Origin: Candidatus Accumulibacter sp. 66-26
GTDB taxonomy: Bacteria; Pseudomonadota; Gammaproteobacteria; Burkholderiales; Rhodocyclaceae
DNA length: 64,000 nt
Assembly (NCBI GenBank): GCA_001897745.1
Contig: MKUH01000017.1
Coordinates: 62,001-126,000 of the forward strand
Direction of reading: 5' to 3'
The notes beneath the pieces are model-generated. The model was not told the origin of the DNA. It searched no databases and was given only the letters and a program-made list of their open reading frames with translations. This document shows, one piece after another, positions 1 through 10,938 of this stretch (its first letter is position 1; the number at the start of each line of letters is the position of its first letter). A program made the translations under genes and the position numbers.

Positions 1-418
1 CATGGTGCCGGTCAACCAGGTTGCCAACATCACCCTGATCGATGCGCGCACGATCGGCGTGCAGGTTTGGGAAAAGACGATGGCGGGCAAGGTCGAGCGG
101 GCGATCCGCGACTCCGATCTCGGCCTCAATCCCGCCTCGCAGGGCGAACTGATCCGCGTCCCGATGCCGGCGCTGACCGAAGAACGCCGCCGCGACCTGA
201 TCAAGGTCGTCAAGGGCGAGGGCGAGAACGCCAAGGTCGCCGTGCGCAACCTGCGCCGCGACGCCAACGCCACGCTCAAGGAACTGCTCAAGAACAAGGA
301 AATCTCCGAGGACGACGAGCGTCGCACCCAGGACGAAATCCAGAAGCTGACCGACAAGTACGTCGCCGAGATCGACAAGCAGCTCGCCCAGAAGGAAGTC
401 GAGTTGATGGCCGTCTGA
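1..418 (+). CDS. frr: Ribosome recycling factor, 5' end cut by the window edge
   Basis: RRF splits post-termination 70S ribosomes together with EF-G. The visible 138 residues match the C-terminal three quarters of the roughly 185-residue family: SDLGLNP, the RVPxPxLTEERRxDL block, [11 protein letters not shown] and a C-terminal ISEDDERR-Q helix. The ATG at position 2 is an internal codon, not the start, because about 45 N-terminal residues of domain I are missing and the reading frame is open to the edge. uppS follows 22 bases downstream, the usual order in proteobacteria, where frr heads or sits inside the pyrH-frr-uppS-cdsA-dxr run. Confidence 0.95.
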   Translation, partial: MVPVNQVANITLIDARTIGVQVWEKTMAGKVERAIRDSDLGLNPASQGELIRVPMPALTEERRRDLIKVVKGEGENAKVAVRNLRRDANATLKELLKNKEISEDDERRTQDEIQKLTDKYVAEIDKQLAQKEVELMAV

Positions 419-440
419 CGGCGGTCGGACGACACTGCCG

Positions 441-1241
441 ATGGCGATTTTTACGAGCACCACCCAGAACATCCCGCCGACCGCGGCCGTGCCGCGCCAT
501 GTCGCCATCATCATGGACGGCAACGGGCGCTGGGCCAAGAAGCGCTTCATGCCGCGCGTCGCCGGCCATCACCGCGGCGTCGAGACCGTGCGCGACACGG
601 TTCGCCACTGCCTCGAACGCGGCATCGAATACCTGACCCTGTTCGCCTTCAGTTCGGAAAACTGGCGCCGGCCCGAGGAAGAAGTCACGCTGCTCATGCA
701 GCTCTTCGTCCATGCCTTGCAAAAGGAAGTCGCCAAGCTGCACCGCAACGGCGTACGCCTGCGTGTGGTCGGCGACCTTTCGCGCTTCGACCCGCACCTG
801 CAGTCGCTGATCCAGGCTTCCGAAGCCAGCACGGCGGAAAACAGCCGTCTGACGCTGACCATCGCCGCCAATTACGGCGGCCGCTGGGACATCCTGCAGG
901 CCGTCAACCGCATGGCGCAGGCGCAGCCTGCAAAGCTCGGAAACTGGACCGAGGCCGATCTCGCGCCCTGGCTGTCGATGAGCTACGCGCCGGAGCCCGA
1001 TCTTTTCATCCGCACCGGCGGCGAGGAGCGGGTCAGCAACTTCCTGCTCTGGCAGCTTGCCTACACCGAGTTCTACTTCACCGACACCCTGTGGCCGGAG
1101 TTCGACGCCACCGCTTTCGACGCCGCCATCGTCTCCTACCAGCAGCGCGAACGGCGTTTCGGACGCACCAGCGAACAGCTGCAGGGCGCGGCCGAAGCCG
1201 GCGCGCCGGTATCGCCGAACGGCACCTCCGCCGATGCTTAA
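441..1241 (+). CDS. uppS: Isoprenyl transferase (undecaprenyl diphosphate synthase)
   Basis: Cis-prenyltransferase condensing isopentenyl diphosphate onto farnesyl diphosphate to give the C55 lipid carrier for peptidoglycan and O-antigen. The signature [15 protein letters not shown] lies at about residues 20-34 with catalytic Asp26, and the C-terminal [15 protein letters not shown] and WPEF segments that bind isopentenyl diphosphate are intact. At 266 residues it is slightly longer than the E. coli enzyme (253) because of an N-terminal and a C-terminal tail. Its stop overlaps the cdsA start by 8 bases, which suggests translational coupling. Confidence 0.96.
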   Translation: MAIFTSTTQNIPPTAAVPRHVAIIMDGNGRWAKKRFMPRVAGHHRGVETVRDTVRHCLERGIEYLTLFAFSSENWRRPEEEVTLLMQLFVHALQKEVAKLHRNGVRLRVVGDLSRFDPHLQSLIQASEASTAENSRLTLTIAANYGGRWDILQAVNRMAQAQPAKLGNWTEADLAPWLSMSYAPEPDLFIRTGGEERVSNFLLWQLAYTEFYFTDTLWPEFDATAFDAAIVSYQQRERRFGRTSEQLQGAAEAGAPVSPNGTSADA

Positions 1242-2067
1242 AACGCGGGTCGTCACCGCGCTCTGCCTGCTCGCGCTGTTTCTTGCGGCTCTCTGCTTCC
1301 TGCCGCCGCTCGGCTGGGCGGCTTTCGCCGCCGTCGTCGCAGCCATTGCCGGCTGGGAGTGGGGAGGTCTGATGCGCCTCAGTGCGCCGGGGCGCATCTT
1401 CTTCGGCGTCGGCGTTGCCGTCGTTTGCACAGCCCTGACCATCCTCCATCCTGCCGCGTTCGGGGTCGTTCCCGGTTTTGCCGAAGCGGCGCCGGCGCTG
1501 GCGCCTTACCTTTATTGGCCGGCGATCGCGTTCTGGCTGCTGGTCGTTCCGCTCTGGATGCGGCGGCGCTGGAATCTGCCTCGCGGCGTGCCCGGCGTCC
1601 TGATCGGGCTCCTGCTGATCGTCCCGACCTGGGCGGCCCTCGTCCAGTTGCGCCAGCTCGGCGCGAGCGGCCTGTTCGGCGTCATGGCTCTCGTCTGGCT
1701 GGCCGACATCGCCGCCTATTTCTCGGGACGTACCTTCGGCAAGCACAAGCTGGCGCCGAGCATCAGTCCAGGAAAAACCTGGGAGGGGGCAATCGGCGCC
1801 ACAGTCGCCGTCGTCCTGTACGGATTTTTCCTTGCTCCTCATTTTTTCGGCGCGGTCGCCCAGAACAAGGCTCTTCTGCTGCTGGCCATGGTGCTGCTCA
1901 CGGCTGTCAGCATCATCGGCGATCTTTTTGAATCCCTGCTCAAGCGCCAAGCAGGGCTCAAGGACAGCAGCAACGTGCTGCCCGGACACGGCGGCGTCCT
2001 TGACCGGATCGACAGCCTGACCTCGACGCTGCCGCTGGTTTGCGGCCTCTGGCTGCTGTTCACCTAA
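1234..2067 (+). CDS. cdsA: Phosphatidate cytidylyltransferase
   Basis: Integral membrane enzyme making CDP-diacylglycerol from phosphatidic acid and CTP. The 277-residue product has about eight hydrophobic segments and the CdsA signature near its C-terminus ([10 protein letters not shown], then [20 protein letters not shown]), plus [12 protein letters not shown] upstream of it. The frame is open further upstream, but the ATG at 1234 gives a normal N-terminus ([13 protein letters not shown], first membrane segment) and overlaps the uppS stop. It lies between uppS and dxr as in most beta- and gammaproteobacteria. Confidence 0.94.
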   Translation: MLKTRVVTALCLLALFLAALCFLPPLGWAAFAAVVAAIAGWEWGGLMRLSAPGRIFFGVGVAVVCTALTILHPAAFGVVPGFAEAAPALAPYLYWPAIAFWLLVVPLWMRRRWNLPRGVPGVLIGLLLIVPTWAALVQLRQLGASGLFGVMALVWLADIAAYFSGRTFGKHKLAPSISPGKTWEGAIGATVAVVLYGFFLAPHFFGAVAQNKALLLLAMVLLTAVSIIGDLFESLLKRQAGLKDSSNVLPGHGGVLDRIDSLTSTLPLVCGLWLLFT

Positions 2068-2078
2068 CAGGCACTTTA

Positions 2079-3266
2079 ATGGCCCTGCAGAATCTCACCA
2101 TCCTGGGCTCCACCGGCTCGATCGGCATGAGCACGCTCGATGTCGTGCGGCGCCACCCCGACCGCTACCGCGTGCTGGCGCTCTGCGCCCATCGGCAGAT
2201 CGATCGTCTGTTTGAACAGTGTCTCGAGTTTCGCCCCGCGCATGCCGTGGTCGGCAGCCCGGAGTTGGCAGCCGCGCTCGCCGAGCGTCTGCGCGCCGCC
2301 GGGAGCAAGACGCGCGTCGCGTACGGGCCCGGCGCGCTCGTGGAGATGGCGGCGCTGCCCGAGGTCGACGCCGTGATGGCGGCCATCGTCGGCGCGGCCG
2401 GGCTCCAGCCGGCGCTGGCCGCCGTGCGGGCCGGAAAGAAGGTCTTGCTGGCCAACAAGGAAGCGCTGGTCATGGCGGGGCCGGTATTCATGGCCGCCGT
2501 GCGGGAAAGCGGAGCCGCTTTGCTCCCGATCGATAGCGAACATAACGCTATTTTTCAATCGCTTCCGCACGATTATTCAGAAAATGCATTAAAAAGCGGC
2601 GTGAGCAGCCTGCTGCTCACCGCATCGGGCGGCCCCTTCCGCTGCACAGCCCTCGGCGAACTCGCCGAAGTCACTCCCGAACAGGCCTGCGCGCATCCGA
2701 ACTGGGTGATGGGGCAGAAAATTTCGGTCGATTCGGCGACCATGATGAACAAGGGCCTCGAGGTGATCGAGGCGCATTGGCTGTTCGGCGTTCCGGCCGA
2801 GCGGATACAGGTCGTCATCCACCCGCAGAGCGTCGTTCACTCGCTGGTGCAATACATCGACGGCTCGGTGATCGCCGAACTCGGCAATCCCGACATGCGC
2901 ACGCCGATCGCACATGCGCTGGCCTATCCGGAGCGGATCGCCGCCGGGGTCGAGCCGCTCGACCTCTTCGCCGTCGCCAAGCTGAGTTTCGAGCGCCCCG
3001 ACGACGCGCGTTTTCCCTGCCTGCCGCTCGCCTACCGCGCCTTGCGCGAAGGCGGCAGCGCGCCGGCCATCCTCAATGCCGCCAACGAGATCGCGGTGCA
3101 GGCCTTCATCGACCGCGAGATCGCTTTCACGGCAATTCCGCGCGTGATCGAAAAGACGCTCGATCGGCTTCCGGGCGCCGCGCTGAGCACGCTCGACGAC
3201 GTTCTCGCGGCCGATGCGGCGGCACGCAGTGTCGCCCGCGCCTGCATCGCCGAAATGCGCCCGTGA
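2079..3266 (+). CDS. dxr: 1-deoxy-D-xylulose 5-phosphate reductoisomerase
   Basis: First committed enzyme of the MEP isoprenoid pathway; it feeds precursor to UppS encoded just upstream. The 395-residue product shows the NADPH-binding GSTGSIG at residues 10-16, the [12 protein letters not shown] segment, the metal and substrate motif [12 protein letters not shown], and [16 protein letters not shown] 2079 is preferred to an in-frame upstream ATG inside cdsA because it puts the Rossmann strand directly at the N-terminus. Its stop TGA overlaps the GTG start of rseP (GTGA). Confidence 0.96.
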   Translation: MALQNLTILGSTGSIGMSTLDVVRRHPDRYRVLALCAHRQIDRLFEQCLEFRPAHAVVGSPELAAALAERLRAAGSKTRVAYGPGALVEMAALPEVDAVMAAIVGAAGLQPALAAVRAGKKVLLANKEALVMAGPVFMAAVRESGAALLPIDSEHNAIFQSLPHDYSENALKSGVSSLLLTASGGPFRCTALGELAEVTPEQACAHPNWVMGQKISVDSATMMNKGLEVIEAHWLFGVPAERIQVVIHPQSVVHSLVQYIDGSVIAELGNPDMRTPIAHALAYPERIAAGVEPLDLFAVAKLSFERPDDARFPCLPLAYRALREGGSAPAILNAANEIAVQAFIDREIAFTAIPRVIEKTLDRLPGAALSTLDDVLAADAAARSVARACIAEMRP

Positions 3267-4630
3267 ACGGCTTTCTCTACTACCTGATTGCCTTCGCCGT
3301 CGTTCTCGGCGTCCTGATCGTCGTCCACGAATTCGGGCATTACATCGTTGCGCGCTGGGCCGGCGTGAAGGTGCTGCGCTTTTCGGTCGGCTTCGGCAAG
3401 CCCCTGCTCTGCAGGCGCATGGGCCGTGACGAAACCGAATGGGTGCTGGCCGCCTTCCCGCTGGGGGGCTACGTCAAGATGCTCGACGAGCGCGAAGGCG
3501 AAGTGGCGGCGGACGAACTGCACCGCACCTTCAATCGGCAACCGGTCGCGCGGCGCATCGCCATCGTGGCCGCCGGGCCGCTCGCCAACTTGCTGCTCGC
3601 CGTCCTGCTCTACTGGGGCGTGTTTTGCTACGGCAGCAAGGAGTTGCGGCCGATTCTCGGAACGCCGCCGGCCGTCAGCGTCGCCGCCGGCGCCGGTATC
3701 GTCAACGGCGAGGTGGTGCGGCGGGTCGCCGGCGAGACCGTGCAGACCTGGCAGGATATGCGCTGGATGCTCCTGAAAAAAGCGGCCGACAGCGACTCCG
3801 TTGAACTTGAAGTGATCAACGCGAAGCAGGAAATCGCCCTGCGTCGCATCGACCTTGCCTCGATCCGCGAATCGGGCTGGGAAGGCGATGCCTTCGAGCT
3901 GCTCGGACTGGTCTTCTATCGCCCGCAAATCCGCCCGCTGATCGCCAAGGTCAGTGCCGGCAGTGCGGCGGCTAGTGGCGGGATGCTTCCGGGAGACGAA
4001 ATCGTCGCTATCGACGAACTCCGGATCACGACCTGGCCGGACGTCGTCGAACGAATCCGCAAGTCGGCGGACAAGCGCCTGAATGTCGAGGTCCTGCGCG
4101 ACGGTCATCCGGTATTTCTTCACGTGACGCCGGAAGGCGTCGAAGACCGAGGGAAAAGGGTAGGGCGGATCGGTGCCGCCGTCGGTGACACCGGAGCGTC
4201 CGGCGTCGAATTGACGACGCTCGTGCGCTACGATCCTTGGACCGCCTTGCACAAAGCGGCGGTCGAAACCTGGGAAAAGTCGACTTTCAGCTTCGCTATG
4301 ATCGGGAAGATGCTGACCGGCGAGGTTTCCTTGCGCAACCTGAGCGGCCCGGTGACGATCGCCGACTACGCAGGGCAGTCGGCGCGCCTCGGAATCGACT
4401 ATTACATCAAGTTCATGGCGCTGGTCAGCATCAGCCTGGGCGTCCTCAACCTGCTGCCCATCCCGATATTGGATGGGGGGCATTTGCTGTATTATGTGAT
4501 CGAAATCATAAAACGCGGCCCGGTTTCCGAGAAAACGATGGAAATCGGCCAACAAATCGGCCTCGCGCTGCTGCTGATGCTGATGGCGTTTGCCTTCTAC
4601 AATGACATCAATCGTTTGATTTCCGGCTGA
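3263..4630 (+). CDS. rseP: RIP zinc metalloprotease RseP (site-2 protease)
   Basis: Inner-membrane site-2 protease that, after DegS, cleaves the anti-sigma factor RseA to release sigma-E, and also clears signal peptides. Motifs: HEFGH at residues 22-26 in the first membrane segment, two central PDZ domains, and LDGGH near the C-terminus giving the third zinc ligand. The length of 455 residues is normal. It starts with GTG at 3263, in a 4-base overlap with dxr. Placement next to bamA fits its role in outer-membrane stress signalling. Confidence 0.95.
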   Translation: MNGFLYYLIAFAVVLGVLIVVHEFGHYIVARWAGVKVLRFSVGFGKPLLCRRMGRDETEWVLAAFPLGGYVKMLDEREGEVAADELHRTFNRQPVARRIAIVAAGPLANLLLAVLLYWGVFCYGSKELRPILGTPPAVSVAAGAGIVNGEVVRRVAGETVQTWQDMRWMLLKKAADSDSVELEVINAKQEIALRRIDLASIRESGWEGDAFELLGLVFYRPQIRPLIAKVSAGSAAASGGMLPGDEIVAIDELRITTWPDVVERIRKSADKRLNVEVLRDGHPVFLHVTPEGVEDRGKRVGRIGAAVGDTGASGVELTTLVRYDPWTALHKAAVETWEKSTFSFAMIGKMLTGEVSLRNLSGPVTIADYAGQSARLGIDYYIKFMALVSISLGVLNLLPIPILDGGHLLYYVIEIIKRGPVSEKTMEIGQQIGLALLLMLMAFAFYNDINRLISG

Positions 4631-4634
4631 ATTT

Positions 4635-6929
4635 ATGAAGAAAAACCTGCTCGCAGGTCTGATTGCCACCCTTTTCGCCACCGGCGCCTCCGCTTTCGAT
4701 TCCTTTACCGTCAAGGACATTCGCGTGGAAGGCATCCAGCGCACCGAAGCCGGAACCGTCTTCAGTTATCTCCCGGTCAAGGTCGGCGAAACGATGACCG
4801 ACGAAAAGGCCGCGCAGGCGATCAAAGCTTTGTTTGCAACCGGTTTCTTCAAGGATGTGCGCATCGAGGTCGAGAACGACGTCCTGATCGTCGCACTCGA
4901 AGAGCGGCCGGCGATCGCGCAGATCGACTTCGTAGGCCTCAAGGAATTCGACAAGGACCAGCTCAAGAAGGGCCTCAAGGACGTCGGCATCGCCGAGTCG
5001 CGCATCTTCGACCGCGCCACCTTGGACAAGGCCGAACAGGAGTTGAAGCGACAGTACCTGTCGCGCGGCAAATACGGCGTCGTCGTGACGACGACCGTGA
5101 CCCCGCTGGAACGCAACCGGGTGTCGATCAACTTCGGCATCGACGAGGGCGAAGCGGCGAAGATCAAGCAAATCAACATCGTCGGCGCCCAGGCTTTCAG
5201 GGAAAAGGATCTGCTTGCACTTTTCCAGTTGCAGACGCCGAACTGGATAAGCTGGTACACCAAGAACGACCAGTATTCGAAGCAAAAGCTCTCCGCCGAT
5301 CTGGAGGCGCTCCGTTCGTACTACTTCAACCGCGGCTACCTCGAGTTCAACGTCGATTCGACCCAGGTCTCGATCAGCCCCGACAAGAAGGATATTTACG
5401 TCACGGTGAGCATCAACGAGGGCGAGCGTTACGTCATTTCCTCGATGAAGCTGGCAGGGGACCTGCTGCTGTCCGAGGATGAGTTCCGGAAGGCCATCAA
5501 GATCAAGCCGGGTGACGTCTATTCGCGCGAGAAGCTGAACGAAAGCACGAAGGCGATCAGCGACAAGCTCGGTGCTCTGGGTTACGCGTTTGCCAACGTC
5601 AACGCCGCACCTGAACTCGACAAGGAAAAACGGCAGGTCGCTTTCACGATTTTCGTCGATCCCGGTCGGCGCGCCTACGTTCGGCGCATCAACATCACCG
5701 GCAACTCGAAAACCCGTGACGAGGTGATCCGCCAGGAAATGCGCCAGATGGAAGGGGCTTGGTACGACGCCGATCGGGTCAAGCTTTCGCGCGAACGGAT
5801 CGACAAGACCAACTACTTCGGAGAAGTGAACGTCGAAACTCCTCCCGTTCCGGGAACCACCGACCAGGTCGATGTCAACGTCAACGTGACCGAGAAGTCG
5901 ACCGGCAACATCTCGCTTGGCGCGGGCTTCTCCAGTGCCGAAAAAGTGATCCTGTCCGGCTCCATTTCGCAGGCCAACCTGTTCGGCAGCGGCAAATTTG
6001 CCTCGCTCCAGATCAATACCGGTAAGCTGAACCGCACGATCGGTCTATCCTACACCAACCCGTATTTCACGGTTGACGGCATCAGCCAGGGCTTCGACGT
6101 GTACCACCGCACCCTGAACCCGACGTCGTTGAGCTATCGCTACAAAACGGCATCGACAGGCGGCGGCATCCGCTTCGGTTTCCCGATCGCCGAGAAGGAA
6201 AACCTCTCCTTCGGTCTGGCGATCGACAGCACGACCGTGACCATTTTCGACGAAGGTCTATCCACGGACAGCCCGCAGCGTTACAAGGACTTCGTGAAGG
6301 AGTTCGGCAACACCAACGTCAGCTTGCCGGCCACCGTCGCCTGGGCGCGCGACACCAAGGACAGCGCGATCTACCCGACGCGCGGCGCGTTCAGCCGGGC
6401 GGGGTTCGAAGTTTCGGTTCCCGGCGCGGATCTTACCTACTATCGCGGCACCTTGCAGCACCAGCATTATTTCCCTGTCACCAAGGATCTGACCTTGATG
6501 CTGAACGGCGAAATCGGGTATGCCAACGGCCTGCAGGGCCAGAACCTGGCCTTCTTCAAGAACTTCTACGCCGGCGGGGTGGGGTCGGTCCGCGGCTACG
6601 ATACGTCGAGCCTGGGGCCGCAAGACCCGACGAATACGGACGTACGCCTGGGCGGCAATCGGCGCGTCGTTATGAATGCCGAACTACTGTTTCCGATTCC
6701 CGGCTTCGGCGTGGACAAGTCGGTGCGCGTCGGTGGCTTCGTCGATGCAGGTCAGGTTTGGGGCAAGGATCAGAAGATGGCGATGGGTGATTTGCGCGCT
6801 TCGGCGGGCATCGCTGCGGTGTGGACTTCCCCCTTCGGCCCTCTGAAATTCAGCATCGCGCAGCCGTTCAACACCAAGGAAGGTGATAAACTTCAGCGAT
6901 TCCAGTTCCAGATGGGATCGACCTTTTAA
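4635..6929 (+). CDS. bamA: Outer membrane protein assembly factor BamA
   Basis: Central beta-barrel of the BAM complex that inserts outer-membrane proteins. A signal peptide (MKKNLLAGLIATLFATGASA) precedes five POTRA domains (roughly residues 22-345) and the Omp85 barrel (about 350-764). The conserved lid-loop motif VRGYDTSS is present around residue 650, and the protein ends in Phe (QFQMGSTF), the C-terminal beta-signal. The length of 764 residues is typical. It starts four bases after rseP and is followed by its chaperone gene skp. Confidence 0.97.
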   Translation: MKKNLLAGLIATLFATGASAFDSFTVKDIRVEGIQRTEAGTVFSYLPVKVGETMTDEKAAQAIKALFATGFFKDVRIEVENDVLIVALEERPAIAQIDFVGLKEFDKDQLKKGLKDVGIAESRIFDRATLDKAEQELKRQYLSRGKYGVVVTTTVTPLERNRVSINFGIDEGEAAKIKQINIVGAQAFREKDLLALFQLQTPNWISWYTKNDQYSKQKLSADLEALRSYYFNRGYLEFNVDSTQVSISPDKKDIYVTVSINEGERYVISSMKLAGDLLLSEDEFRKAIKIKPGDVYSREKLNESTKAISDKLGALGYAFANVNAAPELDKEKRQVAFTIFVDPGRRAYVRRINITGNSKTRDEVIRQEMRQMEGAWYDADRVKLSRERIDKTNYFGEVNVETPPVPGTTDQVDVNVNVTEKSTGNISLGAGFSSAEKVILSGSISQANLFGSGKFASLQINTGKLNRTIGLSYTNPYFTVDGISQGFDVYHRTLNPTSLSYRYKTASTGGGIRFGFPIAEKENLSFGLAIDSTTVTIFDEGLSTDSPQRYKDFVKEFGNTNVSLPATVAWARDTKDSAIYPTRGAFSRAGFEVSVPGADLTYYRGTLQHQHYFPVTKDLTLMLNGEIGYANGLQGQNLAFFKNFYAGGVGSVRGYDTSSLGPQDPTNTDVRLGGNRRVVMNAELLFPIPGFGVDKSVRVGGFVDAGQVWGKDQKMAMGDLRASAGIAAVWTSPFGPLKFSIAQPFNTKEGDKLQRFQFQMGSTF

Positions 6930-6944
6930 CCCAGGAGAGATAGC

Positions 6945-7460
6945 TTGAACAAGAAGATTGCCACGTTGCTGGTTGCGTTGATGGCCTCGCTGCCGGTGTC
7001 CTACGCGTCGGCGGCAGAACTCAAGGTTGGTTATGTGAACACCCAGCGCATCTTCCGCGATGCGCCGGCGGCAGTGAAGGCGGCAAAGAAGATCGAGCAG
7101 GAGTTTTCCAAGCGCGATCAGGATTTGCAGCGCATGGCCAAGCAACTGCAGACGATGCAGGAAGGCCTCGAGAAGAACGGCGTGACGATGGCCGAATCCG
7201 AGCGTCGCACCAAGGAAAAGGACCTCAACGAGCTGTCGCGCGAGTTCCAGCGCAAGCAGCGCGAGTTCCGTGAAGACCTCAACCTGCGCCAGAACGAGGA
7301 AAACGCAGCGATCATCGAAAAGGCCAACAAGGCGATCAAGCAGCTTGCCGAGAGCGAGAAGTACGACCTGATCCTGCAGGACGTCGTCTGGGTCAGCCCC
7401 AAGCTCGACGTGACCGAAAAGGTCATCAAGGCCCTGTCCGAAGGCAAGGACGGCAAGTAA
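6945..7460 (+). CDS. skp: Periplasmic chaperone Skp/OmpH
   Basis: Trimeric periplasmic chaperone holding unfolded outer-membrane proteins for BamA. The 171-residue product has a signal peptide (cleavage near ASA-AELKVGYVN) and then a long charged, helix-forming region (about residues 50-135) that forms the tentacles. Translation appears to start at TTG 6945, placed 6 bases after the ribosome-binding site AGGAGA (6933-6938). It sits between bamA and lpxD as in E. coli. Confidence 0.93.
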   Translation: MNKKIATLLVALMASLPVSYASAAELKVGYVNTQRIFRDAPAAVKAAKKIEQEFSKRDQDLQRMAKQLQTMQEGLEKNGVTMAESERRTKEKDLNELSREFQRKQREFREDLNLRQNEENAAIIEKANKAIKQLAESEKYDLILQDVVWVSPKLDVTEKVIKALSEGKDGK

Positions 7461-7483
7461 GCCGCGCCGCGCAGGAGGTCTAT

Positions 7484-8527
7484 GTGCTCGGAGGTCTGCG
7501 GCTAGACGAGATCGTCGCCCGTCTCGGGGGGACGCTCGAGGGTGACGGTTCGGTCGTCGTGTCGCAGGTCGGCACGCTGGCCTCGGCCGGGGCAGGGCAG
7601 ATCGCCTTCCTGGCCAATCCGAAATACCGGCAGCAGTTGCAGACGACGCAGGCTTCGGCGGTCATCGTGCCGCCGCAGTTTGCGGCCGACGTCGCGTTGC
7701 CGCGCATCGTTCATCCCAATTCCTACGCCTATTACGCGCGCGTCGTTGCGCTGCTGAATCCGCCGCCGCAGCGCGCGCGCGGCGTGCATCCCAGTGCCGT
7801 CGTGCATGCGGCGGTGCCGGCCTCGGCCAGCATCGGCGAGAACGTGGTGATCGGCGCCGGCGCCGTGATCGGCGAGAACGTCACGCTCTACCCCGGCTGC
7901 GTGATCGGCGATGGCGTGACGATCGGCGACGACTCTCTGCTCTACCCGAACGTCGTCGTTTATCGCGATTGCGTAATCGGCAAGCGGGCGGTGATTCAGT
8001 CCGGCGCGGTAATCGGCGGCGACGGCTTCGGCTTTGCCAAGGAAGGCGAGCGCTGGATCAAGATTCCGCAGATCGGTCGCGTGGTGATCGGCGACGACGT
8101 CGAGATCGGCGCCAACACCTCGATCGACCGCGGCGCGCTCGACGACACGGTGATCGGCAACGGCGTCAAGATCGACAACCAGATCCAGATCGCGCACAAC
8201 GTGACGCTCGGCGACCATTCGGCGCTGGCCGGCTGCGTCGGGATCGCCGGCAGCACGAAAATCGGGCGGCGGTGTACGGTCGGCGGCGCGGGGATGATCA
8301 TCGGTCACCTGGAATTGGCCGACGACGTGCATATTTCCGCCGGGTCGATGGTCACCAAGAGCCTGCGCAAACCAGGACAGTACACCAGCATCTTCCCGCT
8401 CGAGGCGCACGACGACTGGCTGCACAACGCGGCGCAGATCAAGCGCCTGGCGACGCTCGCCGAGCGGGTTGCGCAGCTTGAAAAAACGCTTGAGAAAAAA
8501 CTCGAACAATTGGAGAAAACGTCTTGA
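7484..8527 (+). CDS. lpxD: UDP-3-O-(3-hydroxyacyl)glucosamine N-acyltransferase
   Basis: Third enzyme of lipid A synthesis; adds the second hydroxyacyl chain to UDP-glucosamine. The 347-residue product has an N-terminal uridine-binding domain and a left-handed beta-helix of hexapeptide repeats from about residue 100, with the catalytic His in the [11 protein letters not shown] segment. The start is GTG 7484 behind AGGAGG (7473-7478, 5-base spacing). An ATG at 7482 overlaps it but is out of frame. A charged helical C-terminal tail (from about residue 320) ends the protein and its stop overlaps the fabZ start. Confidence 0.95.
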   Translation: MLGGLRLDEIVARLGGTLEGDGSVVVSQVGTLASAGAGQIAFLANPKYRQQLQTTQASAVIVPPQFAADVALPRIVHPNSYAYYARVVALLNPPPQRARGVHPSAVVHAAVPASASIGENVVIGAGAVIGENVTLYPGCVIGDGVTIGDDSLLYPNVVVYRDCVIGKRAVIQSGAVIGGDGFGFAKEGERWIKIPQIGRVVIGDDVEIGANTSIDRGALDDTVIGNGVKIDNQIQIAHNVTLGDHSALAGCVGIAGSTKIGRRCTVGGAGMIIGHLELADDVHISAGSMVTKSLRKPGQYTSIFPLEAHDDWLHNAAQIKRLATLAERVAQLEKTLEKKLEQLEKTS

Positions 8528-8970
8528 ATTCCATGGATATTCACGAAATTCTGAAGCACTTGCCGCATCGCTATCCCTTCCTGCTCGTCGACCGCGTCGT
8601 CGACTTCGAGGTGGGCAAGAGCATCCATGCCTACAAGAACGTCACGATCAACGAACCCTTCTTCACCGGCCATTTCCCGCACCACCCGGTGATGCCCGGC
8701 GTACTGATCATGGAAGCGCTGGCGCAGGCTGCCGGCATCCTCTCGTTCAAGACGATGGGGGCGGTGCCCGACGAGAATTCCGTGTTCTACTTCGTCGGCA
8801 TCGACGGCGCGCGCTTCAAGAAGCCGGTCACCGCGGGCGACCAGCTGCACCTGCACGTCGAGATTCTGCGCAACATGCGCGGCATCTGGAAGTACAAGGC
8901 CGAAGCTCGGGTCGACGGCGAGCTCGTCGCCGAAGCCGAACTGATGTGCGCCAAGCGCGACGTCGCCTGA
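8524..8970 (+). CDS. fabZ: 3-hydroxyacyl-[acyl-carrier-protein] dehydratase
   Basis: Dehydrates beta-hydroxyacyl-ACP in fatty acid elongation and competes with LpxA and LpxD for the same substrate pool. Hot-dog fold protein of 148 residues with the active-site block [10 protein letters not shown] around residues 50-59 and catalytic Glu64 in MEALAQ. TTG 8524 is preferred as the start because GGAG (8512-8515) lies 8 bases upstream and TTGA overlaps the lpxD stop. ATG 8533, three codons in, is the alternative and would leave 17 bases of spacing. Confidence 0.95.
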   Translation: MNSMDIHEILKHLPHRYPFLLVDRVVDFEVGKSIHAYKNVTINEPFFTGHFPHHPVMPGVLIMEALAQAAGILSFKTMGAVPDENSVFYFVGIDGARFKKPVTAGDQLHLHVEILRNMRGIWKYKAEARVDGELVAEAELMCAKRDVA

Positions 8971-8989
8971 CGCAAGGGCGAGGTCCGGC

Positions 8990-9760
8990 ATGATCCATTC
9001 CACCGCCATCATTCATCCCGGCGCGCAGCTCGGCGCCAACGTCACGGTCGGCCCCTACTCAATCATCGGCGAACACGTCTCCATCGGCGACGACACGACG
9101 GTCGGGCCGTACGTCGTGATCGACGGCCACACGACGATCGGCCGCGAGAACCGCATCTTCCAGTTCTGCTCGCTCGGCGAAGTGCCGCAGGACAAGAAGT
9201 ACGCCGGCGAGCCGACGCGCCTCGAGATCGGCGACCGCAACACGATCCGCGAATTCTGCACCTTCAACCTGGGCACCGCGCAGGACGTCGGCGTCACGCG
9301 CATCGGCGACGACAACTGGATCATGGCCTACGTGCATATCGCGCACGACTGCCAGGTCGGCAACAAGACGACCTTCGCCAACAATTCGCAGCTGGCTGGA
9401 CACGTGCATGTGGACGACTGGGCGATCCTCGGCGGCTTCACCGGCGTGCACCAGTTCTGCCGCGTCGGCGCGCATTGCATGACGGCGGTCGGCACGGTCG
9501 TCCTGCAGGACGTGCCACCCTACGTGATGGCCGCCGGCAATACGGCCAGCCCCTACGGCATTAACGCCGAAGGCCTCAAGCGGCGCGGTTTCTCGGCGGA
9601 TGCCCTGATGGCGCTGAAGCGCGCCTATCGCACGCTCTACAAGTCCGGCCTCATGCTCGAGGAGGCGCGCACCAAACTCGGCGAGGACGTCAAGGCGCAC
9701 CCCGAGATCCAGCCCATCCTCGATTTCCTCTCGGTCTCCAAGCGCGGCATCATCCGATGA
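8990..9760 (+). CDS. lpxA: UDP-N-acetylglucosamine O-acyltransferase
   Basis: First enzyme of lipid A synthesis. The 256-residue product is almost entirely hexapeptide-repeat beta-helix (about residues 1-190), with catalytic His119 in the [11 protein letters not shown] segment, followed by a helical C-terminal domain ([19 protein letters not shown]). The length is close to the E. coli enzyme (262). The stop overlaps the lpxB start as ATGA. Confidence 0.96.
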   Translation: MIHSTAIIHPGAQLGANVTVGPYSIIGEHVSIGDDTTVGPYVVIDGHTTIGRENRIFQFCSLGEVPQDKKYAGEPTRLEIGDRNTIREFCTFNLGTAQDVGVTRIGDDNWIMAYVHIAHDCQVGNKTTFANNSQLAGHVHVDDWAILGGFTGVHQFCRVGAHCMTAVGTVVLQDVPPYVMAAGNTASPYGINAEGLKRRGFSADALMALKRAYRTLYKSGLMLEEARTKLGEDVKAHPEIQPILDFLSVSKRGIIR

Positions 9761-10938
9761 CATCCGGGGTCGTACGCATCGCCATGGTGGCGGGCGAGGC
9801 CTCGGGCGACCTGCTGGCCAGCCACCTGATCGCCGCGCTCAAGGCGCGGCTGCCGAACGCAGTTTTCTACGGCATCGGCGGGCCGAAGATGGAGGCGCAG
9901 GGTTTCGATGCCTGGTATCCGCTGGAAAAGCTCGCCGTGCATGGCTACGTCGAAGCGCTCAAGCACTACCGCGAAATCTCGGGCATCCGGCGGCAGCTCA
10001 AGCGCCGCCTGCTGGCCGATCCGCCGGACGTGTTCATCGGCGTCGACGCGCCCGATTTCAACCTCGCGCTCGAAAAAGCGCTCAAGCAGCGCGGCATCCC
10101 CGCCGTGCATTACGTCGGCCCGTCGATCTGGGCCTGGCGCGGCGGCCGCGTGCACAAGATCGGCGCCGCCGTCACGCGCATCCTGGCGCTCTTTCCCTTC
10201 GAGCCGCCGCTCTACGAAAAGCACGGCATTCCGGTGAGCTACGTCGGACACCCGCTGGCCGACGTCCTGCCGCTCGAGGACGGCCGGGTCGGCGCGCGCG
10301 AGATGCTCGCCATTCCCGCCGCGCAGCCGGTCTTCGCGCTGCTGCCGGGCAGCCGCCAGGGCGAGCTCGAGCACATGGCCGACACCTTCATCGAAGCGGC
10401 GCGCGAGATTGCCAAGTCGCTGCCCAACGCACTCTTCCTCGTTCCGCTGGCGACGCGCGAGACGCGGCTGATGTTCGAGACCGCACTGTACCGCTGCAAC
10501 GCGCGCGAACTGCCGATCCGCATGCTGTTCGGCCACGCCCACGACGCGATGATGGCCGCCGACGCTGTCCTCGTCGCGAGCGGCACGGCGACGCTCGAAG
10601 CCGCGCTGCTCAAGCGGCCGATGGCGATCGTCTACAAGATGGCGCCGTTCTCCTACCGCCTGATGCGGCGCATGGGCTACCTGCCTTATGTCGGCCTGCC
10701 CAACATTCTGGCCGGGCGCTTCGTCGTTCCCGAATTCATCCAGGACGACGCAACGCCGGAAAATCTCGCACAAGCCCTGCTCAATCTGTACGCCGACAAG
10801 GTGAGCTGCGCGCTGATCAGCGACGAATTCCGCGCGATCCACCTGCAACTGCGGCAGAACACCGCCGAGAAGGCCGCCGCCGCGGTCATCGACTGCCTGC
10901 CGGCGGCAAAGCGCGACGATGTCCTTGCTTCTGCCTGA
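9757..10938 (+). CDS. lpxB: Lipid A disaccharide synthase
   Basis: GT-B glycosyltransferase (family GT19) joining UDP-2,3-diacylglucosamine and lipid X at the inner-membrane face. The 393-residue product carries the N-terminal GEASGD motif (residues 13-18), [10 protein letters not shown], and the C-terminal nucleotide-binding [13 protein letters not shown] and [11 protein letters not shown]. It starts in a 4-base overlap with lpxA and overlaps the rnhB start by 20 bases. Confidence 0.96.
   Translation: MTSGVVRIAMVAGEASGDLLASHLIAALKARLPNAVFYGIGGPKMEAQGFDAWYPLEKLAVHGYVEALKHYREISGIRRQLKRRLLADPPDVFIGVDAPDFNLALEKALKQRGIPAVHYVGPSIWAWRGGRVHKIGAAVTRILALFPFEPPLYEKHGIPVSYVGHPLADVLPLEDGRVGAREMLAIPAAQPVFALLPGSRQGELEHMADTFIEAAREIAKSLPNALFLVPLATRETRLMFETALYRCNARELPIRMLFGHAHDAMMAADAVLVASGTATLEAALLKRPMAIVYKMAPFSYRLMRRMGYLPYVGLPNILAGRFVVPEFIQDDATPENLAQALLNLYADKVSCALISDEFRAIHLQLRQNTAEKAAAAVIDCLPAAKRDDVLASA

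Noticed and set aside
2-418. Reading frr as a complete 138-codon gene from ATG at 2
   Set aside because: Residues match from about position 48 of RRF onward; the frame is open to the window edge, so the gene is truncated by the window.
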